NCBI RefSeq assembly: GCF_016583905.1
Contig: NZ_NRRY01000008.1
Coordinates: forward strand, 62,001-126,000
DNA from: Lamprobacter modestohalophilus
Lineage (GTDB): Bacteria > Pseudomonadota > Gammaproteobacteria > Chromatiales > Chromatiaceae
Direction of reading: 5' to 3'
DNA length: 64,000 bases
In this document: one piece after another, positions 54,875 to 63,639 of the stretch
How the letters are laid out: every line of letters begins with the position of its first letter
Numbering within the stretch: the first letter of the stretch is position 1
Position numbers and translations under genes: made by a program
The notes under the pieces: generated by a model
The model's database searches: none
What the model was told of the DNA's origin: nothing
What the model saw: only the letters and a program-made list of their open reading frames with translations

Positions 54875-56290
54875 GTGACCACGAACGTTGATGTCGCCAT
54901 CATCGGTGCCGGCCACGCCGGTCTGAACGCCGTCAAGGAGGTTCGCAAGGTCACGGATCGTTGGATACTGATCAATGGCGGGCCGCTTGGCACCACCTGC
55001 GCGCGGATCGGCTGTATGCCATCCAAGGTCGCCATCCACCTCGCCGACACCTACCAGATCCGCCAGCGACTCGAGCGTTATGGCGTTGGCGGCACTGAGC
55101 ACCTGCAGATCGACCGGCAAGCGGCAATGGAGCACGTGCGCGACCTGCGAGACACCTTTGTCGACCTGGTGCTCGCCAACACGACGGATGAGATGGACGA
55201 GGAGCACCTGGTTGACGGCTATGCGGCGTTTATCGATTCGGACCGAATCAAGGTCGGCGACCAAATCATTGCGCCCAAGGCGGTGATCATTGCCACCGGT
55301 GCTCGCTCTGTCGTACCACCGGAGTGGGAGGCTGCGGATGGGGTGCTGACCGTCGATACCCTGTTCGAGCAGGAGCGGCTACCAGAATCGGTGGCCGTCA
55401 TCGGCCTCGGCCCGATCGGGCTCGAGATCGGCCAAGCTTTGCATCGTCTCGGCATCGATGTCACGGGCTTTGACCACGGCGAGCGCATCGCGCGCATTGC
55501 TGATCCCGCCGTCAACCGCGCTGCGATCGATATCTTCCAGCGCGAATTCCCGCTGTTGGTTGGCCACGAGCCCAGCATCAGCCGCCGCGACGGCGGCTTT
55601 GTGGTCCGCTCCGGCGACAACCAGGTGGACGTGGAGGCGATCTTCTTTGCCATTGGCCGTCATGCCCACCTCAAGCCGCTGCACCTGGAGCGGCTCGGCG
55701 TCCCCCTGAATGACCAGGGCATGCCCCTGGTCGATCCCGGAACGCTGAAGCTCTCCAAACGGCCGATCTATGTTGCTGGCGATGCCGTCGGCGGCATCGC
55801 CAACCTGCAGCGCGCCGCTGAGCAAGGCCGTATCGCCGGCTGGAACGCGGTGCACCGGCGCCAGCGTCGCTACCGCAGTCGCGCCCCGATGGCCATCATC
55901 TTCTCCGAGCCCAATATCGCCGTCGTCGGCCGGCAGTGGCACACACTCGACCCGGACCGCACCGCAGTCGCTCAGCAGCGCTTTGGTCCGGTCGGCCGGG
56001 CGCTGATCATGGGGCAGAATCGCGGGCTGATGCGTGTCTACGCTGATCGCCGCAGCGGTCGCCTGCTCGGGGCCGCCATGGTCGGCCCCCGCTGTGAGCA
56101 TCTGGCGCATTTGCTCTGCTGGGCAATCGAAAGCGGCATGACCGTGGATCGTGCCTTGGAGATGCCCTTCTACCACCCGGTCATCGAAGAGGCGCTCCAG
56201 GATGCGCTCATCGAGCTCCGCGAGATGCTACATGCCAAGCCCAGCCGCCCAGCCTGGCGACGGCTGATTCCCCGCCTGTCCAGCGCCTGA
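54875..56290 (+). CDS. FAD-dependent pyridine nucleotide-disulfide oxidoreductase (lipoamide-dehydrogenase-like)
   Basis: FAD-binding GAGHAG at 11-16. The redox-active disulfide is in TTCARIGCMPSK (Cys42, Cys47). The second Rossmann motif is IGLGPIGLEIGQAL, YVAGDAVGG closes the FAD site, and the C-terminal HPVIEE supplies the His-Glu pair, so the catalytic set is complete. The 471-residue length is normal. It stands alone, not beside pyruvate or oxoglutarate dehydrogenase genes, so its disulfide substrate is unknown. The GAGTGGTGA repeat begins at its stop codon. Confidence 0.88.
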   Translation: MTTNVDVAIIGAGHAGLNAVKEVRKVTDRWILINGGPLGTTCARIGCMPSKVAIHLADTYQIRQRLERYGVGGTEHLQIDRQAAMEHVRDLRDTFVDLVLANTTDEMDEEHLVDGYAAFIDSDRIKVGDQIIAPKAVIIATGARSVVPPEWEAADGVLTVDTLFEQERLPESVAVIGLGPIGLEIGQALHRLGIDVTGFDHGERIARIADPAVNRAAIDIFQREFPLLVGHEPSISRRDGGFVVRSGDNQVDVEAIFFAIGRHAHLKPLHLERLGVPLNDQGMPLVDPGTLKLSKRPIYVAGDAVGGIANLQRAAEQGRIAGWNAVHRRQRRYRSRAPMAIIFSEPNIAVVGRQWHTLDPDRTAVAQQRFGPVGRALIMGQNRGLMRVYADRRSGRLLGAAMVGPRCEHLAHLLCWAIESGMTVDRALEMPFYHPVIEEALQDALIELREMLHAKPSRPAWRRLIPRLSSA

Positions 56291-56309
56291 TGAGTGGTGA
56301 GTGGTGAGT
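56291..56309 (+). repeat. GAGTGGTGA-type repeat after the oxidoreductase
   Basis: TGAGTGGTGAGTGGTGAGT starts directly after the TGA stop, two full 9-base units. It matches the arrays at 705-728 and 3132-3171. Confidence 0.75.
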
Positions 56310-56329
56310 CAACGCATTCGCCCTTCGAA

Positions 56330-56944
56330 TCAGTTGATCTGCGAGTAGAACAGGCTCAGCAAGTTGATCTCCTCGTCGCTCAGATCTTGAACCCGCTCTC
56401 GCATCTTCTCAGGCTGGGGTAGCACAGAACCGGCAGCCGAACCTTCGGCTGTGCCGGAGCCGGCATCCCGGTAATCAGTCAGCATCATGCTGAGGTACGC
56501 TGGCCACTGACCTGCAAGGCGCGGGATCTCCTTGTCTTGAAACCGCCCTTCATCATCGTGACACTCCGCGCACAGGTCATCGTGCAATTCCAAGGCGCGC
56601 TCACGATCAATCTCCAAGCTTGCCTCTAGCGCCCCTCGCCAAGGCCGACCTTCGAAATAGTCGGCCATCGCGCGAAGCTCTTTTAGGCTATAGCCCTTGG
56701 CGATGCGGCCCATGATTGTCGATGGGCGCTCATCCAGCTTATAACCACGCATGATGTAGAAGAATAGGCGCGCGTTCATCGCCGCAATGCTCGGCACCAG
56801 CGGCCCCTCGCTCACTCCCTCGAAGCCATGACAACCGCTACAGTTCCAGCTCAATGCTGGCGAGAATGTTGAGCCGATGGCTTGCTGGGGGTTAACCACT
56901 AATACACTGACCAGCAATGCGAGTCCGAGATGAGATGAGGGCAT
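56330..56944 (-). CDS. Dihaem cytochrome c resembling FccA, haem subunit of flavocytochrome c sulfide dehydrogenase
   Basis: The signal peptide (GLALLVSVLVVNPQQAIGS) is followed by two haem sites, CSGCH (35-39) and CAECH (125-129). The segment STIMGRIAKGYS and the pattern LAGQWPAYLSMMLTDYRD match Chromatiaceae FccA closely. FccA passes electrons from the sulfide-oxidising FccB flavoprotein. No fccB is adjacent: the neighbour is convergent and a different flavoprotein. It is therefore an orphan FccA-like protein or one whose partner lies elsewhere. The ATG at 56944 is chosen. The 407 bases upstream, to 57351, hold nothing recognisable. Confidence 0.82.
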   Translation of the reverse strand: MPSSHLGLALLVSVLVVNPQQAIGSTFSPALSWNCSGCHGFEGVSEGPLVPSIAAMNARLFFYIMRGYKLDERPSTIMGRIAKGYSLKELRAMADYFEGRPWRGALEASLEIDRERALELHDDLCAECHDDEGRFQDKEIPRLAGQWPAYLSMMLTDYRDAGSGTAEGSAAGSVLPQPEKMRERVQDLSDEEINLLSLFYSQIN

Positions 56945-57351
56945 AGCAGCGGGACCAAGTCGCTTCGACAAGTCATTGCGAGCATAGTCAAAGGATCCAG
57001 CCAGGTCTACCAAAAGCAAAGCCCGCGTTTCTTCAACGGGAATGCACGCTGACAGACCGCGATAACCCTACCAACTGCATGAGTCCATCAAGACGATAGA
57101 TGTCTACACCAATCCGACATAAGCCTATCTCTCGCCAATCTGGGGTCAAGGCTGGATTCGTAGGCAGGAGCGCCCCAGCTCAATCATGCTCGTGGCAAAG
57201 AGGTCGCACTCCCAAACCGACGCTCAGCGTCCGGACCACAGGCTTGACCGGGGTTCGGCATCGCTCTAGCCTCTGACCAAGGTCAAGCCAAGACGGCCTG
57301 ACTGTTGCCGTCGACAGGACGGCATCTGCGAACTCGCCAGGCACCTCATTC

Positions 57352-58302
57352 ATGTCCAAGCTCAGACTCTCGCTTGCGCTCATCGCTCCTGCTCTCATCG
57401 CCGGCTGCTTGGACACCGAGCAACCACTCGCCCTCGGGACGCTGGAGCGCGATCGTGTCGCCCTTACCGCGACCGCTGCTGAGATCATCCTCGAGCTCCC
57501 CGTTGCCGAGGGCTCGCCAGTGACCAAGGGCACCCTGCTCGCCCAACTCGACGACCGCCAGCAGCGCGCCGAGGTCGAGCGCGCCAAGGCCCAGGTGGCG
57601 CAGGCCGAGGCTCGGCTGCAGCAGTTGCGCAACGGCCCGCGCGACCAAGACATCGCGGCGGCCCGGGCGCAGGTTGCAGGAGCTGAAGCAGACCTGCGCG
57701 AGGCCGAGATCACCTATGATCGCAATGCTGAGCTGCTCGGCCGCAAGGCCGTCAGCCAGGCCGAGGTCGATCGCACCAAGGCACTGCGTGATGCGGCCAG
57801 CGCACGGCTCGATGAGGCCAAGGAGAATCTCGGTGAATTGCTCGCTGGTACGCGACCGGAGGAGATCAGCCAAGCCGAGGCCGAGCTGAATGCAGCACAG
57901 GCTGAGCTTGACTACAAGCAGGCGTTACTGGCCGAGCTGACCGTCGTCGCCACCCGCGATGGGGTACTCGACAGCCTGCCCTGGAATCTCGGCGAGCGCG
58001 TCACCATCGGCAGCCCAGTGGCGGTGATGCTGGCCGGCAAGGCGCCCTACGCTCGCGTCTACGTGCCGGAGCCTTATCGGGTCAAGATCAACCAGGGCGA
58101 TACGCTCAAGGTGCGAGTCGACGGACTCGAGCAGACCTTCGATGGCAGCGTGCGCTGGATCAGCTCCGACCCCGCCTTCACCCCCTACTACGCGCTGAAT
58201 GCCAGCGACCGCGCACGACTGATGTACTTGGCCGAGGTCGAGCTTCCAGATAGCGCGGCCAAGCTACCGAATGGCGTACCAGCGCAGGTCGAGCTACCGT
58301 GA
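57352..58302 (+). CDS. HlyD-family membrane fusion lipoprotein of an ABC-2 exporter
   Basis: A lipoprotein signal (LIAPALIAGC, Cys19) is followed by a lipoyl half (TAAEIILELPVAEGSPVTKGTLLAQLDDR) and a long coiled-coil hairpin (~65-190) rich in AEAELxxA. The second lipoyl half (LTVVATRDGVLDSLPWNLGERV) and a beta-barrel follow. It overlaps the ATPase gene by four bases (GTGA). The arrangement is that of YbhGFSR-type exporters. Confidence 0.87.
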   Translation: MSKLRLSLALIAPALIAGCLDTEQPLALGTLERDRVALTATAAEIILELPVAEGSPVTKGTLLAQLDDRQQRAEVERAKAQVAQAEARLQQLRNGPRDQDIAAARAQVAGAEADLREAEITYDRNAELLGRKAVSQAEVDRTKALRDAASARLDEAKENLGELLAGTRPEEISQAEAELNAAQAELDYKQALLAELTVVATRDGVLDSLPWNLGERVTIGSPVAVMLAGKAPYARVYVPEPYRVKINQGDTLKVRVDGLEQTFDGSVRWISSDPAFTPYYALNASDRARLMYLAEVELPDSAAKLPNGVPAQVELP

Positions 58303-59348
58303 CGGAGCCGGTGATCGAGGCGCGTGGCCTCACCCGCCGCTTCGGCACGCTGACCGCCGTCGACGCCTTGGATCTGACCGTCGAGCCGCAGACCATCTAT
58401 GGCTTTCTCGGCCCCAACGGCTGCGGTAAAACCACCACCGTGCGCATGCTGACCGGCCTGCTGACACCCTCCGCCGGCACGGTCACCGTGCTCGGCCATC
58501 AGCTGCCGCGCGACGCCGAGCTGCTCAAGCGTCGGATCGGCTACATGACCCAGAAGTTCTCGCTCTACGACGACCTCACCGTCGCCGAGAATCTCCGCTT
58601 CGTCGCCCATATCTATGGTCTCAGCCATCGCATCGCGCGCCAGCGGATCAGCGAGCTGCTGTCGACCTATGCGCTGGAGCCGATGCATAACCGACGCGCC
58701 GGGCGCATGAGCGGCGGGCAGCGTCAACGCCTGGCCCTAGCGGCAGCGACCATCCACGCGCCGACCCTCTTGTTCCTGGATGAGCCGACCTCGGCCGTCG
58801 ACCCGGAAAACCGCCGCGACTTCTGGGAGCGGCTGTTCGACCTGATCGACGCCGGCGCCAGCATCCTGGTCTCGACCCATTACATGGACGAGGCCGAGCG
58901 CTGCCACCGGTTGGCCATCATGGAGTCCGGTCACAAGCGCGCCGATGGCTCGCCGGCGGAGCTGATGGCGGCGATGGGTGCCCATGTGGTTGAGGTCGAG
59001 GCACCCGACCTGCGAGCGCTGAAGCAGCAGCTTGCGGCACTGCCGGAGGTGATCTCGGCGGCCCAGCTCGGCAGCCGGCTGCGAGTATTGGTGCGAGATC
59101 GCATCGATGACCCGATCAACTGGCTCAAGGCGCAGTCGCTGCAACCGGCGCCCACGGGGCTCGATCTTGCGCGTCCGAGCCTGGAGGATGTCTTTGTCAC
59201 CAGTACTGGCAAGAGCGCGCGACAAGGCTCGAGCCTAGAACGCCCATCCAGAGCCGACGGCGACGCCAGAGCCGACGCTGACGCCAACACCGAGGCGGCG
59301 GGCACGCCTGACGACACCGCCCAGCATCAAGAGGACCACCGACGGTGA
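58299..59348 (+). CDS. ABC transporter ATP-binding protein (YbhF/CcmA-like)
   Basis: Walker A GPNGCGKTTT, Q-loop MTQKFSLYDDLTVAEN, signature MSGGQRQRLALA, Walker B LLFLDEPTSAVDP and the switch His in VSTHYMDEAERC are intact. The ATPase domain ends near 300. The last ~45 residues are polar and Asp/Ala/Arg-rich, from GCCGACGCC-type repeats. It overlaps the permease start by four bases. It drives export with the adjacent HlyD protein and permease; the substrate is unknown. Confidence 0.92.
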   Translation: MTEPVIEARGLTRRFGTLTAVDALDLTVEPQTIYGFLGPNGCGKTTTVRMLTGLLTPSAGTVTVLGHQLPRDAELLKRRIGYMTQKFSLYDDLTVAENLRFVAHIYGLSHRIARQRISELLSTYALEPMHNRRAGRMSGGQRQRLALAAATIHAPTLLFLDEPTSAVDPENRRDFWERLFDLIDAGASILVSTHYMDEAERCHRLAIMESGHKRADGSPAELMAAMGAHVVEVEAPDLRALKQQLAALPEVISAAQLGSRLRVLVRDRIDDPINWLKAQSLQPAPTGLDLARPSLEDVFVTSTGKSARQGSSLERPSRADGDARADADANTEAAGTPDDTAQHQEDHRR

Positions 59349-60508
59349 ACGGCATGCTGCAATCGGCCAGGCGCATCCTCGCCATCCTCTCCAAGGAGCT
59401 GACGCAGCTGCGGCGCGACCGCACCACGCTGGGTATGGTCATCATGATCCCGCTGATCCAGCTGCTACTGTTCGGCTATGCGATCAACACCAATGTGCGT
59501 CATATCCCGGTAGCACTGGTCGATCAGGCCAACAGCGGGCTCAGCCGAGTGCTGACCCAGACGGTCGAGGCCACCCAAGTCGTCACCTTCACCGAGCGCT
59601 ATGTCGATATCTCCGCGGCACAAGCTGCGATCGTCGAAGGCCGAGTGCGCGCCGCCTTAATCATCCCACCCGATCTCAGCCAGCGTGTCGCCCGCAGCGC
59701 CAGTGTCGGCGCGGGACTGCAAACACCGCCCTCCACCGACGAACAGACCAGTCGCCCGGTGGCGCAATGGATCGTCGATGGCTCCGATACCATGATCGCC
59801 GGCGCCATCAAGAGTCTCCGTGCGATGCCGCTGACCGAGCTGCTGCGCCGGCCCGCCAACCGCAGCACGCCGACCTTCGCCGTCGCGCTCTTCTTCAACC
59901 CGGAGCAGCGCACCGCGATCAACATCGTGCCTGGCCTGGTCGCGGTGATCCTGACCATGACCATGGTGATGTTCACCTCGGCAGCCATCGTGCGCGAGAG
60001 CGAGCGCGGCAACATGGAGATGCTGATCAACACCCCGGTGCGACCACTCGAGCTGATGCTGGGCAAGATCGCGCCCTACATCCTCATCGGCCTGGTGCAG
60101 ACAACAATCATCCTGCTGCTCGGCCATCTCATCTTCGACGTACCGCTGCATGGCTCGCTTCTGGCACTGGCGGTCGCCACGCTCGCCTTCATCGGCGCTA
60201 GCCTCGCGCTCGGACTCGTGCTCTCAACCATCGCCAGCAATCAGCTGCAGGCGACACAGATGACGGTGTTCATCCTATTGCCGTCGATCTTGCTCTCAGG
60301 CTTCATGTTCCCGTATGAAGGGATGCCGATCCCAGCTCAATACATCGCCGAGGTGCTACCGGCAACCCACTTCATGCGCGCCATCCGTGCCGTAATGCTG
60401 CGCGATGCCAGCCTCGACCAGGTTGCCGAAGATACGCTCTGGCTGCTCGGCTTCATGTTGCTGGGGCTGCTGCTGGCCTCCTTGCGCTTCAAGAAGCGGT
60501 TGGATTAG
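59345..60508 (+). CDS. ABC-2 type permease (YbhS/R-like)
   Basis: 387 residues with an N-terminal membrane segment (TLGMVIMIPLIQLLLFGYAIN), a large soluble loop (~40-180) and about five C-terminal membrane segments including IVPGLVAVILTMTMVMFTSAAIVRE. ERGNMEMLINTPVRPLELMLGKI is the typical coupling region. Only one permease gene is seen, whereas YbhS/YbhR operons have two, so a homodimer is inferred. Confidence 0.9.
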   Translation: MNGMLQSARRILAILSKELTQLRRDRTTLGMVIMIPLIQLLLFGYAINTNVRHIPVALVDQANSGLSRVLTQTVEATQVVTFTERYVDISAAQAAIVEGRVRAALIIPPDLSQRVARSASVGAGLQTPPSTDEQTSRPVAQWIVDGSDTMIAGAIKSLRAMPLTELLRRPANRSTPTFAVALFFNPEQRTAINIVPGLVAVILTMTMVMFTSAAIVRESERGNMEMLINTPVRPLELMLGKIAPYILIGLVQTTIILLLGHLIFDVPLHGSLLALAVATLAFIGASLALGLVLSTIASNQLQATQMTVFILLPSILLSGFMFPYEGMPIPAQYIAEVLPATHFMRAIRAVMLRDASLDQVAEDTLWLLGFMLLGLLLASLRFKKRLD

Positions 60509-60577
60509 CTCCTGCTCGAGAGAGCAGCTATCGAGGCGTCACTGATCGGGCCTGGATGCAGGCGCTGCAACGGCGGT

Positions 60578-60988
60578 TCAACGCCGGTGAAAGAACCGAC
60601 GATAGAAGGCACGAAGGCGTCCGCCTTGGATGCGTTCGACCTGATCCGCAATCGGTTCCCCCTCCTCCTCATCATCGGGGCCTGCCACGACCGTCGAACT
60701 CGATGGCAGCGGTGTCGAGACGATCGGCGACGGGGCGACTGCTGTCGCTTCGTGGCTCAGCAAGCCAAGCAGTGATTCGGTGAGCGGATCGCGGCGCAGC
60801 GTTAAGGCGCGGCAAAATGCCTTCCGCGCGAGATCAGACTCATCCCGCATCATATTCATGATGCCGCAGCGCAGCCAGTCATCGGCGGCACGCTCGATGG
60901 CCCTCAGTAGGCCGAGTTCCATGCCGCAGCGGCGGCAGGTCTCAGCGGCGTCATCGAGACGGGCACGGCAATTGGGACAGCGGTCCAT
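60578..60988 (-). CDS. Zinc-ribbon protein linked to the second Hsp70 module
   Basis: 136 residues from MDRCPNCRARLDD. The paired CPNC and CRRC (Cys4, 7, 18, 21) form a zinc ribbon. A helical stretch (ELGLLRAIERAADDWLRCGIMNMM...ARKAFCRALTLRRDP) resembles a TPR-like hairpin, then comes an acidic linker and a basic end YRRFFHRR. It lies downstream of the HscC-like gene in the same orientation, so it may be a co-chaperone or client adaptor. I do not recognise the family. Confidence 0.65.
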   Translation of the reverse strand: MDRCPNCRARLDDAAETCRRCGMELGLLRAIERAADDWLRCGIMNMMRDESDLARKAFCRALTLRRDPLTESLLGLLSHEATAVAPSPIVSTPLPSSSTVVAGPDDEEEGEPIADQVERIQGGRLRAFYRRFFHRR

Positions 60989-61040
60989 AGAGGGTCTTGC
61001 AATCCTGCGGTGATCGTCACCCACGGCTTCGCAGCTCGTG

Positions 61041-61109
61041 ACTATCCATTTTCCACTTCCCGATGACTGCCTGAAATAAACACTCAATCGGGAAGCCGTT
61101 ATGGACAGT
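61041..61109. repeat. Nested inverted repeat between the Hsp70 and zinc-ribbon genes
   Basis: Outer arms ACTATCCAT (61041-61049) and ATGGACAGT (61101-61109) pair with one mismatch. Inner arms CTTCCCGAT (61056-61064) and ATCGGGAAG (61087-61095) pair perfectly. The loop is 22 bases. It sits 17 bases beyond the Hsp70 stop and may be an mRNA structure or a small mobile-element relic. Confidence 0.65.
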
Positions 61110-61126
61110 TGCTGAGGTCTTGTTGC

Positions 61127-62887
61127 TTAGGTCTCGAGATAGTAAAGCAGGTCTGAGAGCGCATCCGTCGAGCGCTTGAGTCCGTCCATATCCGAGGCCT
61201 CCAAGGTATCGCGGACCGCTTCGATCAGGTCGATCAGATCTTCCTTATCCTCGGCGCTGGCGGTCTCGAGCAAGCGCTCGGCCTTGTCGAGCAGGGCCTT
61301 TGCCTGCACCTGCTCGCGGTGCTGCGCGGTGTCGGCATTTGCGCCAGCCTCGGCGTCATCGACGCGCTCGGCATCGCCATCGATGAGGCTGGCCAGGCGT
61401 TGTTTGGCCGCACCCAGTTCCTGCTCCTCGAACCGAGTGGTAGCGTTATCGATCTCGATGTGCTTCTCCAGGCCGGTGCGCTTCTCGAGCGCAGTGACCT
61501 TGAGGATGCCATCGAGGTCGAGATCGCAGCGCATCAGGATGACATTGCCGGCCGGCACATCGCTCAGCCCCTCGATCCGGAACGAGCCGATCTCGGTGTT
61601 ATTCAGCGCGTCTCGATCTTCGCCCTGATAGATGCGCACGTCGACCGCTTCCTGGCCATCGAACATGGTCTGGAAGGCCTCGGTCTTGCTACTCGGGATC
61701 GGCGTGTTCTTGCGGATCAGCGGCACGAAGCAGTGCGGATAGGGCATACCGTTCATCTCGCTGAGCGCGCTGGTGCCAAAGGTATAGGGCGTGATGTCCA
61801 CCAGTACGGTGCTGGTCGACTGCCCCGACATCACCCCGGCTTGAACCGCGGCCCCGGCCGCGACACAGAGGTCTGGGTCGATCTCGGCGCGTGGCTGCAT
61901 GCCGAGCATCTCTTCGAGGCGCTGCTGGATCACTGGGGTGCGCGTGGCACCGCCGACCAGCACCACCTCGTCGATGTCGGTCACGGTCAGCTCGGCACCC
62001 TTCAGCGCCGTATGCACGGCATCCAGGGTCTCGTCGATGTAGCCCTCGATCATCGCCTCGTAGTCGAGGCGGCTGATCTCCAAAGACAAGTTGACCGGTG
62101 GATCGCGATCCGGCAGCAAATATTCCTCGTCGATGCGCGCATAGGGGGCATCGCTGAGCGCGATCTTAGCCGCCTCGCAGGCGCGACTGATGCGCGCCAT
62201 CGCGGCCGGGTTGTCGCGTGGATCACAGTCTTGCTGCTCCTGCACATGCGCAACCACATGCTCGATCAGCTTGGCGTCGAAATCATCACCACCGAGGTGA
62301 TTATTGCCATGGCTGGCCAGGACCTCAGTGATCTCGCCCCCGGCGCGCACCACCGAGCAGTCGAAGGTGCCGCCACCGAGGTCGTAGACCAGGATGGTGC
62401 GCGGCTCCACGGCATTGACCTCGTAGGCCAAGGCAGCGGCGGTGGGCTCGTTGATGATGCGCACCACCTCAAGCTCGGCGAGCTCGCCGGCATTGCGGGT
62501 CGCCTGGCGCTGGGCATCGGAGAAGTAGGCCGGCACCGTGATCACCGCCTTCTCGACCGTCTCGCCAAGATGCGCCTCGGCCGCGCGCTTGAGCCGCTTC
62601 AGGATCAGCGCCGAGATCTCCTGCGGGCTGTAGGACTGATCGCCCATCGGCAGGCGCACGTCTTCGCCCATGCGCCGTTTCACCGAGCGGATGGTGCGCT
62701 CCGGATAGAGGGTGTACTGATTGCGCGCGGCCTGGCCGACCAGCAGCGCGCCGTCATCGGCAACGCCAACGATTGAGGGCAGGATGCGGGAGCCATCGAC
62801 CTCGATCACCTCCGGACGGCCGTCGCGCAGCACCGCGACCTCCGAGTTGGTGGTGCCAAGATCGATACCGATGATGATGTCGCTCAT
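61127..62887 (-). CDS. hscC: HscC-like Hsp70 chaperone
   Basis: The ATPase domain is complete: IGIDLGTTNSEVAVL, VITVPAYFSDAQRQATRNAGELA, INEPTAAALAYE, VYDLGGGTFDCSVV and VVLVGGATRTPVIQ. The substrate-binding part is shortened, and the protein ends LLYYLET without the EEVD tail of DnaK. At 586 residues it is shorter than DnaK (~640) and close to HscC. It overlaps the grpE-like gene by four bases and is followed by a zinc-ribbon gene, forming a dedicated module separate from dnaK-dnaJ. Confidence 0.92.
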   Translation of the reverse strand: MSDIIIGIDLGTTNSEVAVLRDGRPEVIEVDGSRILPSIVGVADDGALLVGQAARNQYTLYPERTIRSVKRRMGEDVRLPMGDQSYSPQEISALILKRLKRAAEAHLGETVEKAVITVPAYFSDAQRQATRNAGELAELEVVRIINEPTAAALAYEVNAVEPRTILVYDLGGGTFDCSVVRAGGEITEVLASHGNNHLGGDDFDAKLIEHVVAHVQEQQDCDPRDNPAAMARISRACEAAKIALSDAPYARIDEEYLLPDRDPPVNLSLEISRLDYEAMIEGYIDETLDAVHTALKGAELTVTDIDEVVLVGGATRTPVIQQRLEEMLGMQPRAEIDPDLCVAAGAAVQAGVMSGQSTSTVLVDITPYTFGTSALSEMNGMPYPHCFVPLIRKNTPIPSSKTEAFQTMFDGQEAVDVRIYQGEDRDALNNTEIGSFRIEGLSDVPAGNVILMRCDLDLDGILKVTALEKRTGLEKHIEIDNATTRFEEQELGAAKQRLASLIDGDAERVDDAEAGANADTAQHREQVQAKALLDKAERLLETASAEDKEDLIDLIEAVRDTLEASDMDGLKRSTDALSDLLYYLET

Positions 62888-63639
62888 GATGAATGCTCGG
62901 AAGAATCGGTCGATGTCTGGATAACAGGGTCGGCGGTCTTAGCGGTCTTAGCAGTCTTAGTAGCCATGGCAACCTGGGCTGGCTCGGGTCGATTGACGAC
63001 CACCTCAGCGGCGCGGAGCAGCTCATCATCCAGCAGAAAGCCGGGGCGGCGCTCGGCGATGACCTGGCCGACGGGTAATTCTGGATCGAACCCCAGCTCG
63101 GCGGCGTGCATCCGATGCGGATCGAAGGGCTCGCCAAGCGCCGGCAGCAGACGCACACCACGGCGTGCCAGGGTCTCGTCGAGCCGGCGCAGATTCATCG
63201 CCAGACCCTCGGCCATCGCGGCCGCGAAACGGCGCGCCTGGCGCCGACCGAACAGCCCTTTCGGGCGATAACCGGCCGCGCTGCCATGCCCGGCGTGCAG
63301 GCGGTCGCGCAGCTCCAACAGATCCAACAACAGCTCCTTGTGCTGGCGAGCGCGGGCGCTGCGCTCCTGCTCGCGCCGGCGCTGCTGCTCTTGCTCAAGG
63401 CGCGACTGGACCGATTGCAGGGTCTCGAACAGCCCGCGAAACTCATCCAGCGCGGTCTTGACCTGGCGTGATTCGACCTTGACCTCGTTCTTCAGCGCCG
63501 TCAGCTCGGCGAGCAGGCTGAGCAGATCCGGGGCATCGGCCAGCGCCTGTTCGGCCGCGACCAGGGCTTCCGGCGGTTGATCCAGATAGAGCCGAAAGCG
63601 TTCGGCCAGGGCATCCTTCGTCGTGCTATCCATGTCCAT
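62884..63639 (-). CDS. GrpE-like nucleotide exchange factor
   Basis: Long N-terminal helix (~70-110, SRLEQEQQRRREQERSARARQH) followed by the GrpE beta domain: LPALGEPFDPHRMHAAEL, LPVGQVIAERRPGFLLDDELLRAAEVVV. The protein is 251 residues, longer than GrpE (~200), with an extra N-terminal helical region and a C-terminal TKTAKTAKTAD run coded by 9-base repeats at 62936-62965. It is probably the exchange factor for the adjacent Hsp70. It overlaps that gene's start by four bases. Confidence 0.9.
   Translation of the reverse strand: MDMDSTTKDALAERFRLYLDQPPEALVAAEQALADAPDLLSLLAELTALKNEVKVESRQVKTALDEFRGLFETLQSVQSRLEQEQQRRREQERSARARQHKELLLDLLELRDRLHAGHGSAAGYRPKGLFGRRQARRFAAAMAEGLAMNLRRLDETLARRGVRLLPALGEPFDPHRMHAAELGFDPELPVGQVIAERRPGFLLDDELLRAAEVVVNRPEPAQVAMATKTAKTAKTADPVIQTSTDSSEHSS

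Noticed and set aside
54875-56290. Reading the oxidoreductase as FccB, partner of the FccA-like cytochrome
   Set aside because: It has the CxxxxC redox pair and C-terminal His-Glu of lipoamide-dehydrogenase-type enzymes, is on the opposite strand and has no visible export signal.
61319-62776. 485-codon open frame on the plus strand
   Set aside because: Antisense shadow of the Hsp70 gene.
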